Below, in pieces: positions 17,751 to 27,308 of a stretch of DNA of 64,000 bases. The DNA is from Ruminococcus sp. Lineage in GTDB: Bacteria > Bacillota > Clostridia > Oscillospirales > Acutalibacteraceae. Position numbers and translations under genes: made by a program. Location: assembly GCA_017403985.1 (NCBI GenBank), contig JAFRDE010000020.1:124001-188000 (forward strand), given 5' to 3'. Every line of letters begins with the position of its first letter. Positions within the stretch are counted from its first letter, which is position 1. The notes under the pieces are model-generated. The model was not told the DNA's origin and did no database searches. It was given only the letters and a program-made list of their open reading frames with translations.

Positions 17751-17914
17751 AAGCCTCCCTTTCCTAAGGGAGGTGGGCAAATCGGCTTGCCGATTTGGTC
17801 GGAGGGTTGTTACGCATGGTGAAGATGCCGTAATCAAAAAGGCATCATAAGGATTCAACCCTCAGTCATCATGACGCAAGCGTCAGATGACAGCTCCCTT
17901 AGAAAAGGGAGCCT
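17751..17914. repeat. GGCTCCCTT-family intergenic element (full copy)
   Basis: Ends CCTCCCTTTCCTAAGGGAGG and CTCCCTTAGAAAAGGGAG. Inside are CAAATCGGCTTGCCGATTTG (a near-perfect palindrome) and GTCATCATGACGCAAGCGTC. The copy at 20463-20628 is nearly the reverse complement of this one. Confidence 0.85.
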
Positions 17915-18287
17915 ATTGTATCATTTCTTCAACGATCTCTATCGCGTATCTCACGCAGTCCTCGCAGGAGCAGAGCATGCGTCCGGTCATCACGCCCTTG
18001 ATATCGATACAGCGTGACGCGCCGCACTTCTCTTCAAACGCGGTGAACAGCCTGCGACTGAATCCGTTCATCCCCGAGGTTTTACCGGAAAGAATCCCAA
18101 GCACCATCTGAGCGCCGACCAGCGCGCCGCAGGTTCCCATCATGCCGCCCATGCCCGAACCGAAGGTCGAGCCGAGCATCAGTAAAGACTCTTTGTCATA
18201 GGGCAGCTTGTCCTCAAAAGCGAGCAGTACTGCCTGACAGCAGTTGTGAGAGCGCTTGAGTTCAGCGCCGTATTCGGATCTGTTCAT
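17913..18287 (-). CDS. C_GCAxxG_C_C family redox-type protein
   Basis: A 124-residue protein with the family pattern: NCCQAVLLAF, then GSGMGGMMGTCGALVGAQ, then a Cys-rich end with CGASRC and CSCEDCVRYA. The family is defined by conserved cysteines and is thought to be redox-active; its function is not established. The second ATG (18287) is preferred because AAAGGAAG abuts the first ATG at 18293. The repeat element at 17751-17914 touches its stop codon. Confidence 0.88.
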   Translation of the reverse strand: MNRSEYGAELKRSHNCCQAVLLAFEDKLPYDKESLLMLGSTFGSGMGGMMGTCGALVGAQMVLGILSGKTSGMNGFSRRLFTAFEEKCGASRCIDIKGVMTGRMLCSCEDCVRYAIEIVEEMIQ

Positions 18288-18595
18288 ACTCATCTTCCTT
18301 TATTATTGTTTGTTAATACGTTGCTCATTATCCTACTTTTCAGGGATGATGTCAACAGCCGTACCGATTATTTTCTCAAAAACTTTACACGAAAAAGGGC
18401 GCTGTCTGTACAAATATCCGAATTCTCGCCGGAGTTATTGACTACTCAGCGCTTATGGTGTATAAAATCTATTGTAAACTTGGGTGAAAGATGAAATATC
18501 TATCGGGTGAGGGCGGAGCCCTCCCACCACCATTCACCATTCACCCTTCACCATTCACCGATGGCGCAAGCCATCCATCTTGGGAGGACTGTAAT
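18288..18595 (+). promoter_or_regulatory. Intergenic region with the purC promoter and a repeat arm
   Basis: A promoter reads TTGACT (18438-18443), 17-base spacer, TATAAA (18461-18466). From 18505 to 18560 there is a GTGAGGGC/GCCCTCCC core followed by CACCATT heptamers, a one-armed member of the heptamer-array family lying in the purC leader. No purine riboswitch motif was recognised. Confidence 0.7.
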
Positions 18596-19303
18596 ATGGA
18601 AAAACGTGAACAGCTCTATGAGGGCAAAGCGAAAAAGGTATTTACGACCGACGATCCCGAACTTCTGATCGTGTCCTATAAGGACGACGCGACCGCGTTC
18701 AACGGCCTGAAGAAAGGCACGATCGTCGGCAAAGGCGTGATCAATAACAAGATGAGCAACCTGCTGATGCAGAAGCTCGAGAAAGAAGCGCACATTCCGA
18801 CGCACTTCGTCGAGGAGCTCAACGACCGCGAGACCGTCGTCAAGAAGGTCTCCATCGTACCGCTCGAGGTCATCATCCGCAACATCGCCGCGGGTTCTTT
18901 CTCCAAGAACTATGGCGTGGAAGAGGGCGTCGTCTTCGACCATCCCACCATCGAGTTTTCATATAAAAACGACGACCTCGGCGATCCGCTGATCAACGAA
19001 TATCACGCGCTGGCGCTGAAGCTCGCCACCAAAGAGGAGATCGAACTGATCAAGGAATATGCGTTCGCCGCGAACTGCTATATGAAGGCTTACTGGAAAG
19101 AGCGCGGCGTCATCCTCGTCGACTTCAAGCTCGAATTCGGTAGACTCAGTGACGGCACCATCGTCCTCGCCGACGAGATCAGCCCCGATACCTGCCGCTT
19201 CTGGGACGCCGAGACCAAAGAAAAGCTCGACAAAGACCGCTTCCGCCGCGACCTTGGCGGCGTAGAGGACGCTTACGCCGAGATCATGGGAAGACTCTCC
19301 TGA
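18596..19303 (+). CDS. purC: Phosphoribosylaminoimidazole-succinocarboxamide synthase
   Basis: A 235-residue SAICAR synthetase. It joins aspartate to CAIR in purine synthesis using ATP. Family motifs are YEGKAKKVF at the N terminus, VPLEVIIRNIAAGS, LVDFKLEFG and DEISPDTCRFWD. Length matches the bacterial enzyme. Start at 18596 follows GGGAGGACTGTAAT. An in-frame extension upstream is encoded by a repeat and is not genuine. No other pur gene is adjacent, so purC is uncoupled from a pur operon here. Confidence 0.97.
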   Translation: MEKREQLYEGKAKKVFTTDDPELLIVSYKDDATAFNGLKKGTIVGKGVINNKMSNLLMQKLEKEAHIPTHFVEELNDRETVVKKVSIVPLEVIIRNIAAGSFSKNYGVEEGVVFDHPTIEFSYKNDDLGDPLINEYHALALKLATKEEIELIKEYAFAANCYMKAYWKERGVILVDFKLEFGRLSDGTIVLADEISPDTCRFWDAETKEKLDKDRFRRDLGGVEDAYAEIMGRLS

Positions 19304-19622
19304 GTTAGGAGTTAGGAGTGAGGAGTGAGGAGTTTCGGTTACTCGCTTCACTCAAACAATTCTATATCGGATAGTATCAACGCTTGCGATTCTGTAAAAA
19401 GGATTTGCGAGCGTTTTTTCTTTTCATTTTACTGTCATTGCGAACCCCTTCAGGGGTGTGGCAATCCCACAAAAAGAGAATTCCGTTCTTCTCCAAACCG
19501 ATTGCAACCGTCAGGGGGATTGCCGCGTCGGGACTTTGTCCCTCCTCGCAATGACATTAATGCTCTCGGGTGCGGACGGAGTCCGCCGACAACTCCTCAC
19601 TCCTAACTCCTAACTCCTCACT
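19304..19622. repeat. Heptamer-array element with a nested TGTCATTGCGA element
   Basis: The left array (19304-19334) has TTAGGAG/TGAGGAG units; the right array (about 19590-19622) has CTCACTC/CTAACTC units. A TGTCATTGCGA element is nested at 19433-19556, with GTGGCAATCCCAC inside and GCAATGACA at the far end. A small hairpin, CAACGCTTGCGA/TTTGCGAGCG, precedes a T-run at 19378-19422. No gene is seen. Confidence 0.75.
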
Positions 19623-19640
19623 AAATATTTTACCGCTTTA

Positions 19641-19669
19641 TTGACTTAAAGTGTCTTGTGTGATATACT
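19641..19669 (+). promoter_or_regulatory. Promoter of proB
   Basis: TTGACT (19641-19646), 17-base spacer, TATACT (19664-19669), about 27 bases before the start codon. Confidence 0.75.
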
Positions 19670-19696
19670 ATGATTGTATAATTATGGAGGGATGAT

Positions 19697-20464
19697 ATGA
19701 GAATCGTGATCAAGGTGGGCACCTCGACGCTCGCCCACCCGACAGGACTGTTGAACATCAAGCGCGTTGAGCAGATGTGCAAGGTCATTTCCGACTTGAA
19801 AAATGCCAGCAACGAGGTCGTGCTGGTATCGTCCGGCGCCATCGGCATGGGATTGGGAAAGGTCGGTATCTCCAGACATACCGACGATATCTCCACCCTG
19901 CAGGCAGGCGCGGCGATCGGTCAGTGCGAGCTGATGTATATCTATGATAAGTTGTTCGGCGAGTATAACCACGTCGTGGCGCAGATACTGATGACAGGCG
20001 CCTTTGTCGCGATCGAGGATTACGGCAAAAACCTCGACAACACCCTGTTCCGTCTGCTGGAGCTGGGCGTAATCCCCATCGTCAACGAAAACGATACCGT
20101 CACCACCGATGAGATCGTCATCGGCGATAACGATACGCTCGGCGCGATCATCGCACAGCGCGTGAAAGCGGATATGCTGATCATGCTGTCCGATATCGAC
20201 GGACTGTATACCGAGAACCCCGCGAAAAATCCCGACGCCAAACGGCTCGAGGTCATTGAACATATCACCGCAGAGATCGAGGCGCTCGCGGGCTCGGCAG
20301 GCTCCAAGCTCGGCACCGGCGGCATGGTCACGAAGATCAAAGCCGCGAAGATGGCGACAAACTGCGGCATCGAGGTCGTGATCGCCAACGGCAAGGATCC
20401 CGATATTCTGTATGATATTTTGGACGGCAGCGCCGTCTGCACACGGTTTTTGGCAAAGAAATAA
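19697..20464 (+). CDS. proB: Glutamate 5-kinase, catalytic domain only
   Basis: A 255-residue amino-acid kinase that phosphorylates glutamate in the first step of proline synthesis. Motifs are KVGTSTL at the N terminus, VSSGAIGMG, NENDTVTTDE and LGTGGMVTKIKAA. The C-terminal PUA domain present in many ProB proteins is absent, as in other short forms. Start follows TGGAGGGATGAT. A GGCTCCCTT element separates it from proA, but proB-proA-proC run in one direction and form a complete glutamate-to-proline route. Confidence 0.95.
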   Translation: MRIVIKVGTSTLAHPTGLLNIKRVEQMCKVISDLKNASNEVVLVSSGAIGMGLGKVGISRHTDDISTLQAGAAIGQCELMYIYDKLFGEYNHVVAQILMTGAFVAIEDYGKNLDNTLFRLLELGVIPIVNENDTVTTDEIVIGDNDTLGAIIAQRVKADMLIMLSDIDGLYTENPAKNPDAKRLEVIEHITAEIEALAGSAGSKLGTGGMVTKIKAAKMATNCGIEVVIANGKDPDILYDILDGSAVCTRFLAKK

Positions 20465-20628
20465 GGCTCCCTTTCCTAAGGGAGCTGTCATCTGACGCTT
20501 GCGTCATGATGACTGAGGGTTGAACCTCGTCATTCGGATATCACCCTCAATAGCATCTCAACAAACGTAACAACCCTCCGACCAAATCGGCTTACCGATT
20601 TGCCCACCTCCCTTAGGAAAGGGAGGCA
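20463..20628. repeat. GGCTCCCTT-family element between proB and proA
   Basis: GGCTCCCTTTCCTAAGGGAG at the left and CTCCCTTAGGAAAGGGAGG at the right, with CAAATCGGCTTACCGATTTG inside. It is almost the reverse complement of the element at 17751-17914 and overlaps the proB stop codon. Confidence 0.85.
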
Positions 20629-20673
20629 AATCAATCGGCTGCGTTGTATTATGGCTGACAGAAAGGAACTACT

Positions 20674-21921
20674 ATGACCACACAGGAACTCTTGATCAAG
20701 GCGAAAGAAGCAAAAAGCAAACTCGGCGGCGTAAAAGCGGCGGACATCGACCGCGCGCTGCTGATCATGGCAGATAAACTGGTCGATCACACCGACGCGA
20801 TCCTCGCGGCGAACGCTCTCGATGTCGATGCGGCGCGCGGCAGCATCAGCGACGTGATGATCGACCGCCTGATGCTCTCCCCCGAGCGCATCGAGGGAAT
20901 GGCGCAGGGCATCCGCGAGGTCGCGGCTCTCCCCTCCCCCTTGGGCAGAGTCTTAAAGCACCATGAGCGCCCCGACGGACTGGTCATCGAACGCGTATCG
21001 GTCGCGCTCGGCGTCGTGGCGATCATCTACGAAAGCCGTCCGAACGTCACCTCCGACGCGGCGGCACTCGCCTTGAAGAGCGGTAACGTCTGCGTCCTCA
21101 GATGCGGTAAAGAAGCGCACAAAAGCGCCGCCGCCATCGTCGACGCGCTGAGAGCCGGACTCAAAGAAGCCGGGCTCGACGAGGATATGGTCCTGCTGAT
21201 CGAGGACACGACCAGAGCGAGCGCCAACGAGCTGATGACCGCCGACGGCTACGTCGACCTGCTGATCCCCCGCGGCGGCAAGGGGCTGATCTCCGCGATT
21301 GTGAAGAACGCGACCGTCCCCTGCATCCAGACGGGTACCGGCATCTGTCATATCTACATCGACAGCGCCGCCGATATCGACATGGCGCTGAACATCGTCG
21401 AGAACGCCAAGTGCTCCCGCCCCTCGGTCTGCAACGCCGAGGAGGTGCTGGTGGTCGCCGAGGATATCGCGGAAGAATTCCTCCCGAAGCTCAAGAAGAG
21501 ATTGGTGGACGACCGCGCGGTCAATCCCGTCGAGCTGCGGCTCGATGAAAAAGCCGCAAAGATCATCGACGGCACGCCTGCCGGCGAAAACGATTTCGAC
21601 ACCGAGTTCCTCGATTATATTTTAGCGGTAAAGATCGTCAATGACGTCAATGAAGCGGTCGCGCACATCAACGCGCATTCCACCGGTCACAGCGAGGCGA
21701 TCGTCACGGCTGACGAAACCGCGGCGGATATCTTCACCCGCGGCGTCGACAGCTCGTCCGTCTACGTCAACGCGTCCACCCGATTCACCGACGGCGGCGA
21801 ATTCGGTCTCGGATGTGAAATGGGTATCTCAACACAAAAGCTCCACGCGCGCGGCCCGATGGGTCTCGAGGAGCTCAACACCTATAAATACATTATCAAA
21901 GGAAGTGGCAACATCAGATGA
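20674..21921 (+). CDS. proA: Gamma-glutamyl phosphate reductase
   Basis: A 415-residue NADPH-dependent reductase that turns gamma-glutamyl phosphate into glutamate semialdehyde. Aldehyde-dehydrogenase-fold motifs include [29 protein letters not shown], and the catalytic cysteine region [13 protein letters not shown]. The C terminus [20 protein letters not shown] is typical. Start follows AAAGGAACTACT. Its stop overlaps the proC start as ATGA. Confidence 0.97.
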   Translation: MTTQELLIKAKEAKSKLGGVKAADIDRALLIMADKLVDHTDAILAANALDVDAARGSISDVMIDRLMLSPERIEGMAQGIREVAALPSPLGRVLKHHERPDGLVIERVSVALGVVAIIYESRPNVTSDAAALALKSGNVCVLRCGKEAHKSAAAIVDALRAGLKEAGLDEDMVLLIEDTTRASANELMTADGYVDLLIPRGGKGLISAIVKNATVPCIQTGTGICHIYIDSAADIDMALNIVENAKCSRPSVCNAEEVLVVAEDIAEEFLPKLKKRLVDDRAVNPVELRLDEKAAKIIDGTPAGENDFDTEFLDYILAVKIVNDVNEAVAHINAHSTGHSEAIVTADETAADIFTRGVDSSSVYVNASTRFTDGGEFGLGCEMGISTQKLHARGPMGLEELNTYKYIIKGSGNIR

Positions 21922-22784
21922 ATGGACAATTCGGTTTCAGCGGACTGAGCAACCTGAACGCTCCGATCCCGTCCGTGAGGGCGATCAACTACAGATTCGG
22001 CTTCATCGGAGTCGGCAACATGGGCGGCGCCCTGGCTACGGCAGCCTCCCGCTCGACCAAACAGATCATATTATGCGACCACGACGCGGAAAAGGCGGCG
22101 GCTTTGGCACAGCGCATCGGCTGTGAATTTGCCGACAGCCGCACCGTCACCGCCGAGAGCGAATATGTCTTCCTCGGCGTCAAGCCGCAGATGATGGCAG
22201 AAGTACTGGAAGAAATCAAAGGCACGCTCGAAAAACATAAGGACGTCATCCTCGTCAGTATGGCGGCGGGTCTGTCCATCAACACCATCCGCAAAATGGC
22301 AGGCGGCAGCTACAAGGTCATCCGCATCATGCCCAACCTCGCGGTCGAGGTCGGCAAGGGCGAGATCCTCTACACCACCTCCGAAAACGTCAGCAAGGTG
22401 GATATCGGCAAGTTCCTGAACCTGATGAAGCACGCGGGTCATCTGACCGGCATGGAAGAAGACATGATGGACGCAGGATGCTCGGTATCCGGCTGCGGTC
22501 CCGCCTTCGTCTATAAATTCGTCCGCGGTCTGGCACAGGGCGGCGTAGAAGCCGGTCTTGAACCCGAAACCGCGTTAGCGCTGGCGATACAGACCGTTCG
22601 CGGCGCGGCAAAAATGCTCGAGAGCGGCGCTGATGATATCGACACCATGATTCAAAAGGTCTGCTCCCCCGGAGGCAGCACCATCGAGGGCGTGAAAAAG
22701 CTCGATGAAGCCGGTATGGAAGAGGCTGTCCGCAACGCGATAGCAGCCGCCTACAAGCGCAACGTAGAGCTGGGACAATCCTGA
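21918..22784 (+). CDS. proC: Pyrroline-5-carboxylate reductase
   Basis: A 288-residue reductase for the last step of proline synthesis. The Rossmann motif is [27 protein letters not shown] and [14 protein letters not shown] are family signatures. About 25 residues precede the Rossmann motif, where most ProC proteins have only one to three. The extension comes from the start that overlaps the proA stop. A GTG at 21975 would give a normal N terminus but has no clear binding site. Coupled to proA upstream and to the patatin gene downstream. Confidence 0.93.
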   Translation: MNGQFGFSGLSNLNAPIPSVRAINYRFGFIGVGNMGGALATAASRSTKQIILCDHDAEKAAALAQRIGCEFADSRTVTAESEYVFLGVKPQMMAEVLEEIKGTLEKHKDVILVSMAAGLSINTIRKMAGGSYKVIRIMPNLAVEVGKGEILYTTSENVSKVDIGKFLNLMKHAGHLTGMEEDMMDAGCSVSGCGPAFVYKFVRGLAQGGVEAGLEPETALALAIQTVRGAAKMLESGADDIDTMIQKVCSPGGSTIEGVKKLDEAGMEEAVRNAIAAAYKRNVELGQS

Positions 22785-23632
22785 TGGCACAAATTGGTCT
22801 CGTCATGGAAGGTGGCGCGATGCGCGGGCTGTTCACCGCGGGCGTCATCGACGTGTTCATGGAGAACCATATCGAATTCTCCGCCGCCGTGGGCGTATCC
22901 GCGGGCGCGGCGTTCGGCTGCAACCTTAAGAGCCGACAGGCAGGACGCGCCCTGCGCTACAACAAGCGCTTCTGCCGTGACAAGCGATATTGCTCTCTTC
23001 ATTCCCTGCTGAAAACAGGCGACCTGTACGGCGCGGATTTCTGCTATCGGGAGATTCCCGAGGAGCTGGATATCTTCGATAAAGAAGCATACGAACAAAA
23101 TCCGATGGCTTTTTATGTCGTCGCCACCGACGTATATACCGGCAAGCCCGTGTACAAGCGGCTCGATAAGGTCGATGAAAACTGCTATCTCTGGATGCGC
23201 GCCTCCGCCTCGATGCCGATGGTATCGAAAGCGGTCGAGGTCGAGGGCTTCACCCTGCTCGACGGCGGCATGAGCGACGCGATCCCCCTGCGCTTCATGC
23301 AGGAGCAGGGCTTTCAAAAGAACGTGGTCATCCTGACCCGTCCGCGCGACTATGTCAAGAAGCCTGCCAACAGCCTGATGCTGAAAGCGGGGCTCAGAAA
23401 GTTTCCGGCGATGATCGATATCATGACCGACCGCCACAAGATGTATTCCTTTGAGCGGGAATATGTTTTCGCGAGCGAGCGTCAGGGCAGCACGCTGGTA
23501 CTGTGTCCCGATCAAGCGCTCAATGTCGCGCACACCGAACACGATCCCGATAAATTACAGGAGGCTTACGACGAGGGCAGAAGAATCGCCCTACGCGAGC
23601 TGGATAAGATAAGAGAATTCATGGATAGATGA
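22784..23632 (+). CDS. Patatin-like phospholipase
   Basis: A 282-residue lipid hydrolase of the bacterial YjjU type. The Ser-Asp dyad is visible: GVSAGAAFG (nucleophile Ser in GxSxG) and LDGGMSDAIP (Asp). The oxyanion region is MEGGAMRGLF at the N terminus. No signal peptide, so a cytosolic or membrane-face role is likely. Its ATG shares one base with the proC stop (TGATG), so it is translated with the proline genes, though no functional link is evident. Confidence 0.9.
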   Translation: MAQIGLVMEGGAMRGLFTAGVIDVFMENHIEFSAAVGVSAGAAFGCNLKSRQAGRALRYNKRFCRDKRYCSLHSLLKTGDLYGADFCYREIPEELDIFDKEAYEQNPMAFYVVATDVYTGKPVYKRLDKVDENCYLWMRASASMPMVSKAVEVEGFTLLDGGMSDAIPLRFMQEQGFQKNVVILTRPRDYVKKPANSLMLKAGLRKFPAMIDIMTDRHKMYSFEREYVFASERQGSTLVLCPDQALNVAHTEHDPDKLQEAYDEGRRIALRELDKIREFMDR

Positions 23633-23647
23633 TTCCGGAGGATGAAA

Positions 23648-24283
23648 ATGGCTAACGAATTCAAAATCAGAACCCGCAATCCCGAGCTGTTCCTGCGCGT
23701 GCAGCGCGGGCACTTCGCGACGATGCACAGCCACACCAACTATTACATCGACGTTACGACGCAGAAATTCCGTATGTCGGAGGCGAAAGCCGTGGCGAAG
23801 GAGATCGTATCCTTCTACCGTACCAATACGATCATCGACACCATCATCTGTCTCGACGGCACCGAGGTCATCGGCGCATTCGTCGCGCAGGAGCTGTCCG
23901 ACGCGAGCTTTATGAACCTCAACGCACACCAGACTATCTACATCCTCTCGCCCGAGTTCATCGGCAACGGACAGATGGTCTTCCGCGACAACACCAGCCC
24001 TATGATTCTTAACAAGCACGTGCTGATACTCGCCGCATCCGTCACCACCGGCAAGACCGCTCTCGCCGCGATCGACGCGATCCAGTATTACGGCGGTCAT
24101 ATCGTGGGCGTATCGTCGATCTTTGCCACCGTGAGCGAGTGCGACGGCGTTCCGGTCACCTCCATCTTCAATCCTAACGATCTGGAGGATTATCAGAGCT
24201 ACAAGCCACACCGCTGTCCGATGTGCCAGAACGGCGAAAGGCTCGAGGCGCTGGTCAACAGCTACGGGTATTCGAAGCTGTAA
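23648..24283 (+). CDS. Phosphoribosyltransferase-like protein with altered PRPP loop
   Basis: A 211-residue protein of the type I phosphoribosyltransferase fold, nearest to orotate phosphoribosyltransferase. The PRPP-loop position reads VLILAASVTTGKTALAA, with Ala-Ala where two acidic residues normally bind ribose. The C terminus has CPMCQNGERLEALVN, a CxxC motif. Start at the second ATG (23648) is preferred because CGGAGG abuts the first (23642). It may be a regulatory or salvage protein; catalysis is uncertain. Last gene of the pro cluster, with a strong terminator. Confidence 0.75.
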   Translation: MANEFKIRTRNPELFLRVQRGHFATMHSHTNYYIDVTTQKFRMSEAKAVAKEIVSFYRTNTIIDTIICLDGTEVIGAFVAQELSDASFMNLNAHQTIYILSPEFIGNGQMVFRDNTSPMILNKHVLILAASVTTGKTALAAIDAIQYYGGHIVGVSSIFATVSECDGVPVTSIFNPNDLEDYQSYKPHRCPMCQNGERLEALVNSYGYSKL

Positions 24284-24301
24284 ATACCGCATAAGAATAC
24301 C

Positions 24302-24337
24302 GCCGCCGTCATCCGAACAAATGACGGCGGTTTTTTG
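24302..24337 (+). terminator. Terminator of the proBAC-patatin-PRT cluster
   Basis: Perfect 10-bp stem CCGCCGTCAT / ATGACGGCGG with a CCGAACAA loop, followed by TTTTTT. Confidence 0.95.
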
Positions 24338-24407
24338 CTTCCTGATAATCTGTGATTTTGCCTAAAAACCCTCTGATAATTTCGCCACCGCAAAGCCGAA
24401 TAAAGCC

Positions 24408-24488
24408 TTGTCGTTTCCCGTTTCTTATGATATGATATATAGTACAGAGATATAGCATAGACTCGTTTGATGAGTCTATGCTTTTTTC
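24408..24488 (+). promoter_or_regulatory. Promoter and leader with immediate terminator hairpin
   Basis: TTGTCG (about 24408-24413), 17-base spacer and TATGAT, then about 25 bases later a hairpin AGCATAGACTC / GAGTCTATGCT followed by six T. The surface-protein gene starts about 45 bases after it. The arrangement means most transcripts would stop unless they read through. Confidence 0.6.
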
Positions 24489-24531
24489 ATAATCATTCGG
24501 TTTGTATGTTATCTGAAACGGAGGAATCATT

Positions 24532-27294
24532 ATGAGACGATTTCAAAAGCTGCTGAGTCTGCTGCTGTGCCTGGCACTGATCGCCGGCGTTCTTGCGGCA
24601 GCGCCTCTTACAACGTATGCGGACAGCGCAGATACTCAGCCCTACACTGTGAAAGGCAACTGCGGCGTCGACAATAACTCCGATGTCGAGTGGTATGCTT
24701 TTGACGACAAATCCATGGTCGTTTTCGGCACGGGCGCTATGAGGGACTATGAACTGGTCAACGGCGTGTCCGACGCACCGTGGTATGGAGACAATCTGGA
24801 TATTATAGGAGAAACCCTGTTCGCCACCAAAATTGCGATCGAATACGGTATCACCCGCATCGGCAATTACAGCTTTTATCTGCGGGATAATTATCCCTAT
24901 AAATTCTATGTCCAGCTCAATAATATCGATATATCCAACACAGTCACCTCGATCGGTAAATATGCTTTTTATAACCAGCAAATACAACAGGTCATTATTC
25001 CGCCGAGCGTCACGCATATCGGCGTGAACGCCTTCAAAAATTGTCCCCTGACAAAGCTCTCCTATTACGGCGATCCCGATGAGCTGGCTTGGGATACCGA
25101 GGGCGGTTCGGACAACGAGTTCCCGAACGGAATTACCTGTCATATACTCGAGCGGTATGCTGACAAAGTGAATGATCTGAATAATCGTTTTGCATACAAA
25201 AACATCACCTTCTCCGCTACCGAAAAGGATCTCTATTCTCAGGCAGGCGAGGACGTTGACAGAAATATCGCGTTGTATTACAGCACCGCCAGCACCCGCG
25301 TTTTCGGCGGCGCGGCTCCCTATGTCATTGTCGGACGCTTTGCCGGAAAGAAGAAGTCCGTCACATACGGCAGCAACGGCTTCGCAAGCTGTGTTAAAAT
25401 CGGTAATGAATACTATGTCCTGACCGACACCGCTACCGGCAGATTAAACAAGGCGATTATCGCATCTAACGGCAGAATCACCGGCTACGGCGCGGAGCAT
25501 CCCTCTTTGGTTCTGCATCTCAGGCATGAGTATATCGGCACGAATACCGTCAAGGTCATCTATCGACTGGAGAACAAGAATGTGATGGGAGCCCAACCGC
25601 TCTCTGACTTTGCGGTAGGCGGTACAGGCGATATCAAGATCGGCGCGGATGATTTTGCTTCGATCGAGCCGCTGAATCAAGACGGCAAGCAGATCGGCTT
25701 CTATATGAAGTCCGGCAAAGGTTTTGATATGAGCGGCGATGATTCCGCAACCTTGGGCTTTATCGGCAGGAAAGTTGAAAAAACGAAAGCCAACGGCTCT
25801 GATCCGGCAACTTACTATGACGACACAAATGCCCATTTCTTCTACGGTAAGGTTGATGCGAACACCACCGGATCAGCTGCCGGCGCCAAAACCGTCGTCA
25901 TGATGCCTCAGCGTATTTTTGATATGAATACTGCGGCAAGCATAGACAGCGGCCGTTCTCAGGACAGCGGTGAATTCAAAGGCACAGATGGAACAACCAA
26001 GAGAGATTCCGGTATGTCATATTACTGGGACGAGATTTCATTAGGTGTGGGCGACAGCGTTGAATACGCCGTGCTGTTCAGTGTGTACGGCACGAGCGAC
26101 GACGCCTCGGCACAGACCGTTATCAAAGACATCAATGAAACCGAATACTACACTGTTACCTTCAAGAACCTTGACAACTCCACACTGTTCAAGCAGGTCG
26201 TAAAGGAAAACGACCGTCCCGTCTATGGCGGTGCGACGCCGACAAAGGCGCGTTACCTGGACAAAAACTACACCTTCAGCGGCTGGACAGATGGGACGAA
26301 TACCTTCGGCAAGGATGCTGATTTGCCAGCTGTAACCGCTGAAACCGGCGACGTCACCTATACGGCGACCTTTACGCAATCGCAGAACCAGCTCTTCCAT
26401 GAGCACGCTCTGACCCTCCGCGGCGATATCGGCGTCATCTTCTTCCTCGATGTAACACCCGAAGAAGTCGACAAGGGCGTGACCGTCAAGTTCAAATGGA
26501 GAACCAATGAAAGCATACCTGAAAGAAGCTCCGAGTATACCATAAGTCAGGATGATTACGACAGCACTACCCGCCATTACAAAGCCAAATGCTGGGTAGC
26601 TGCCGCCGAGATGACCTACAACATCCACGCGGTCGCATGGTTTGAAGGTCACGAGTATACACGTGAGACCAACGATTACAGCGTCCGCGAATACGGCGAG
26701 TATATCCTCGATAATTCCAATGATCAACGACTTGTCGCTCTTGCCGAAGACATGCTTAATTACGGCGCGAAAGCACAATTGGCTTTTAATAGAAAGACAA
26801 CAGATCTTGCCGACGGAAAACTCCCTGATCGCAATTACTCGCGTGAGAACGTCACGACCGAAATGATCGACAATGTTACGGAAGAGGAAAATATAACGAG
26901 CGATGTGTCCGATCTCGGTCTGACATATTGGGGCTCGAGTATCATTTATCTGACCAAAACCACCCTGCGCCACTATTACACGGTAAAGGATTACAGTAAG
27001 TTCACCGACAGCGTCAAAAACAGCGCCAACTTCAACTACGGCTCAAAGGACGGAGGTATCTACTTTGACGTATCCGATATTCCCGCCGCCGAATTGCACC
27101 TGAATCAGGATTTCAAGATCACTGACGTCAACGGCGTCGAGCATACTTACAGCTATTCTCCTCTGCACTACTGCAAGACAGTACTGCTCATGCAAGATGA
27201 AGAGGAGGTAACTCAGTATGACGTCGACCTTGCTAAGGCGACCTACTGGTATAACCGTTCCGCGCTGGCTTACTTCAACTCAGTTAATTCTTAA
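24532..27294 (+). CDS. Large secreted surface protein with leucine-rich and InlB-type repeats
   Basis: A 920-residue exported protein. A signal peptide spans about residues 1-31. Residues 70-190 carry BspA-type leucine-rich repeats (ITRIGNYSFY, VTSIGKYAFYNQQ, VTHIGVNAFKNC). Residues 540-620 hold an InlB B-repeat (YTVTFKNLDNSTLF, YTFSGWTDG, YTATFTQ). The C-terminal 300 residues (from HEHALTLRGDIGVIFFLD) form a domain found in Ruminococcus-type surface proteins, of unknown role. No LPxTG motif or membrane anchor is seen, so it is probably released or held non-covalently. Adhesion or glycan interaction is inference. Confidence 0.8.
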   Translation: MRRFQKLLSLLLCLALIAGVLAAAPLTTYADSADTQPYTVKGNCGVDNNSDVEWYAFDDKSMVVFGTGAMRDYELVNGVSDAPWYGDNLDIIGETLFATKIAIEYGITRIGNYSFYLRDNYPYKFYVQLNNIDISNTVTSIGKYAFYNQQIQQVIIPPSVTHIGVNAFKNCPLTKLSYYGDPDELAWDTEGGSDNEFPNGITCHILERYADKVNDLNNRFAYKNITFSATEKDLYSQAGEDVDRNIALYYSTASTRVFGGAAPYVIVGRFAGKKKSVTYGSNGFASCVKIGNEYYVLTDTATGRLNKAIIASNGRITGYGAEHPSLVLHLRHEYIGTNTVKVIYRLENKNVMGAQPLSDFAVGGTGDIKIGADDFASIEPLNQDGKQIGFYMKSGKGFDMSGDDSATLGFIGRKVEKTKANGSDPATYYDDTNAHFFYGKVDANTTGSAAGAKTVVMMPQRIFDMNTAASIDSGRSQDSGEFKGTDGTTKRDSGMSYYWDEISLGVGDSVEYAVLFSVYGTSDDASAQTVIKDINETEYYTVTFKNLDNSTLFKQVVKENDRPVYGGATPTKARYLDKNYTFSGWTDGTNTFGKDADLPAVTAETGDVTYTATFTQSQNQLFHEHALTLRGDIGVIFFLDVTPEEVDKGVTVKFKWRTNESIPERSSEYTISQDDYDSTTRHYKAKCWVAAAEMTYNIHAVAWFEGHEYTRETNDYSVREYGEYILDNSNDQRLVALAEDMLNYGAKAQLAFNRKTTDLADGKLPDRNYSRENVTTEMIDNVTEEENITSDVSDLGLTYWGSSIIYLTKTTLRHYYTVKDYSKFTDSVKNSANFNYGSKDGGIYFDVSDIPAAELHLNQDFKITDVNGVEHTYSYSPLHYCKTVLLMQDEEEVTQYDVDLAKATYWYNRSALAYFNSVNS

Positions 27295-27308
27295 CAGGAG
27301 GGATTTTG

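Noticed and set aside
19304..19622. CRISPR-like look of the tandem heptamers
   Set aside because: Seven-base units without spacers, arranged as inverted arms around a core; no cas genes in the window.
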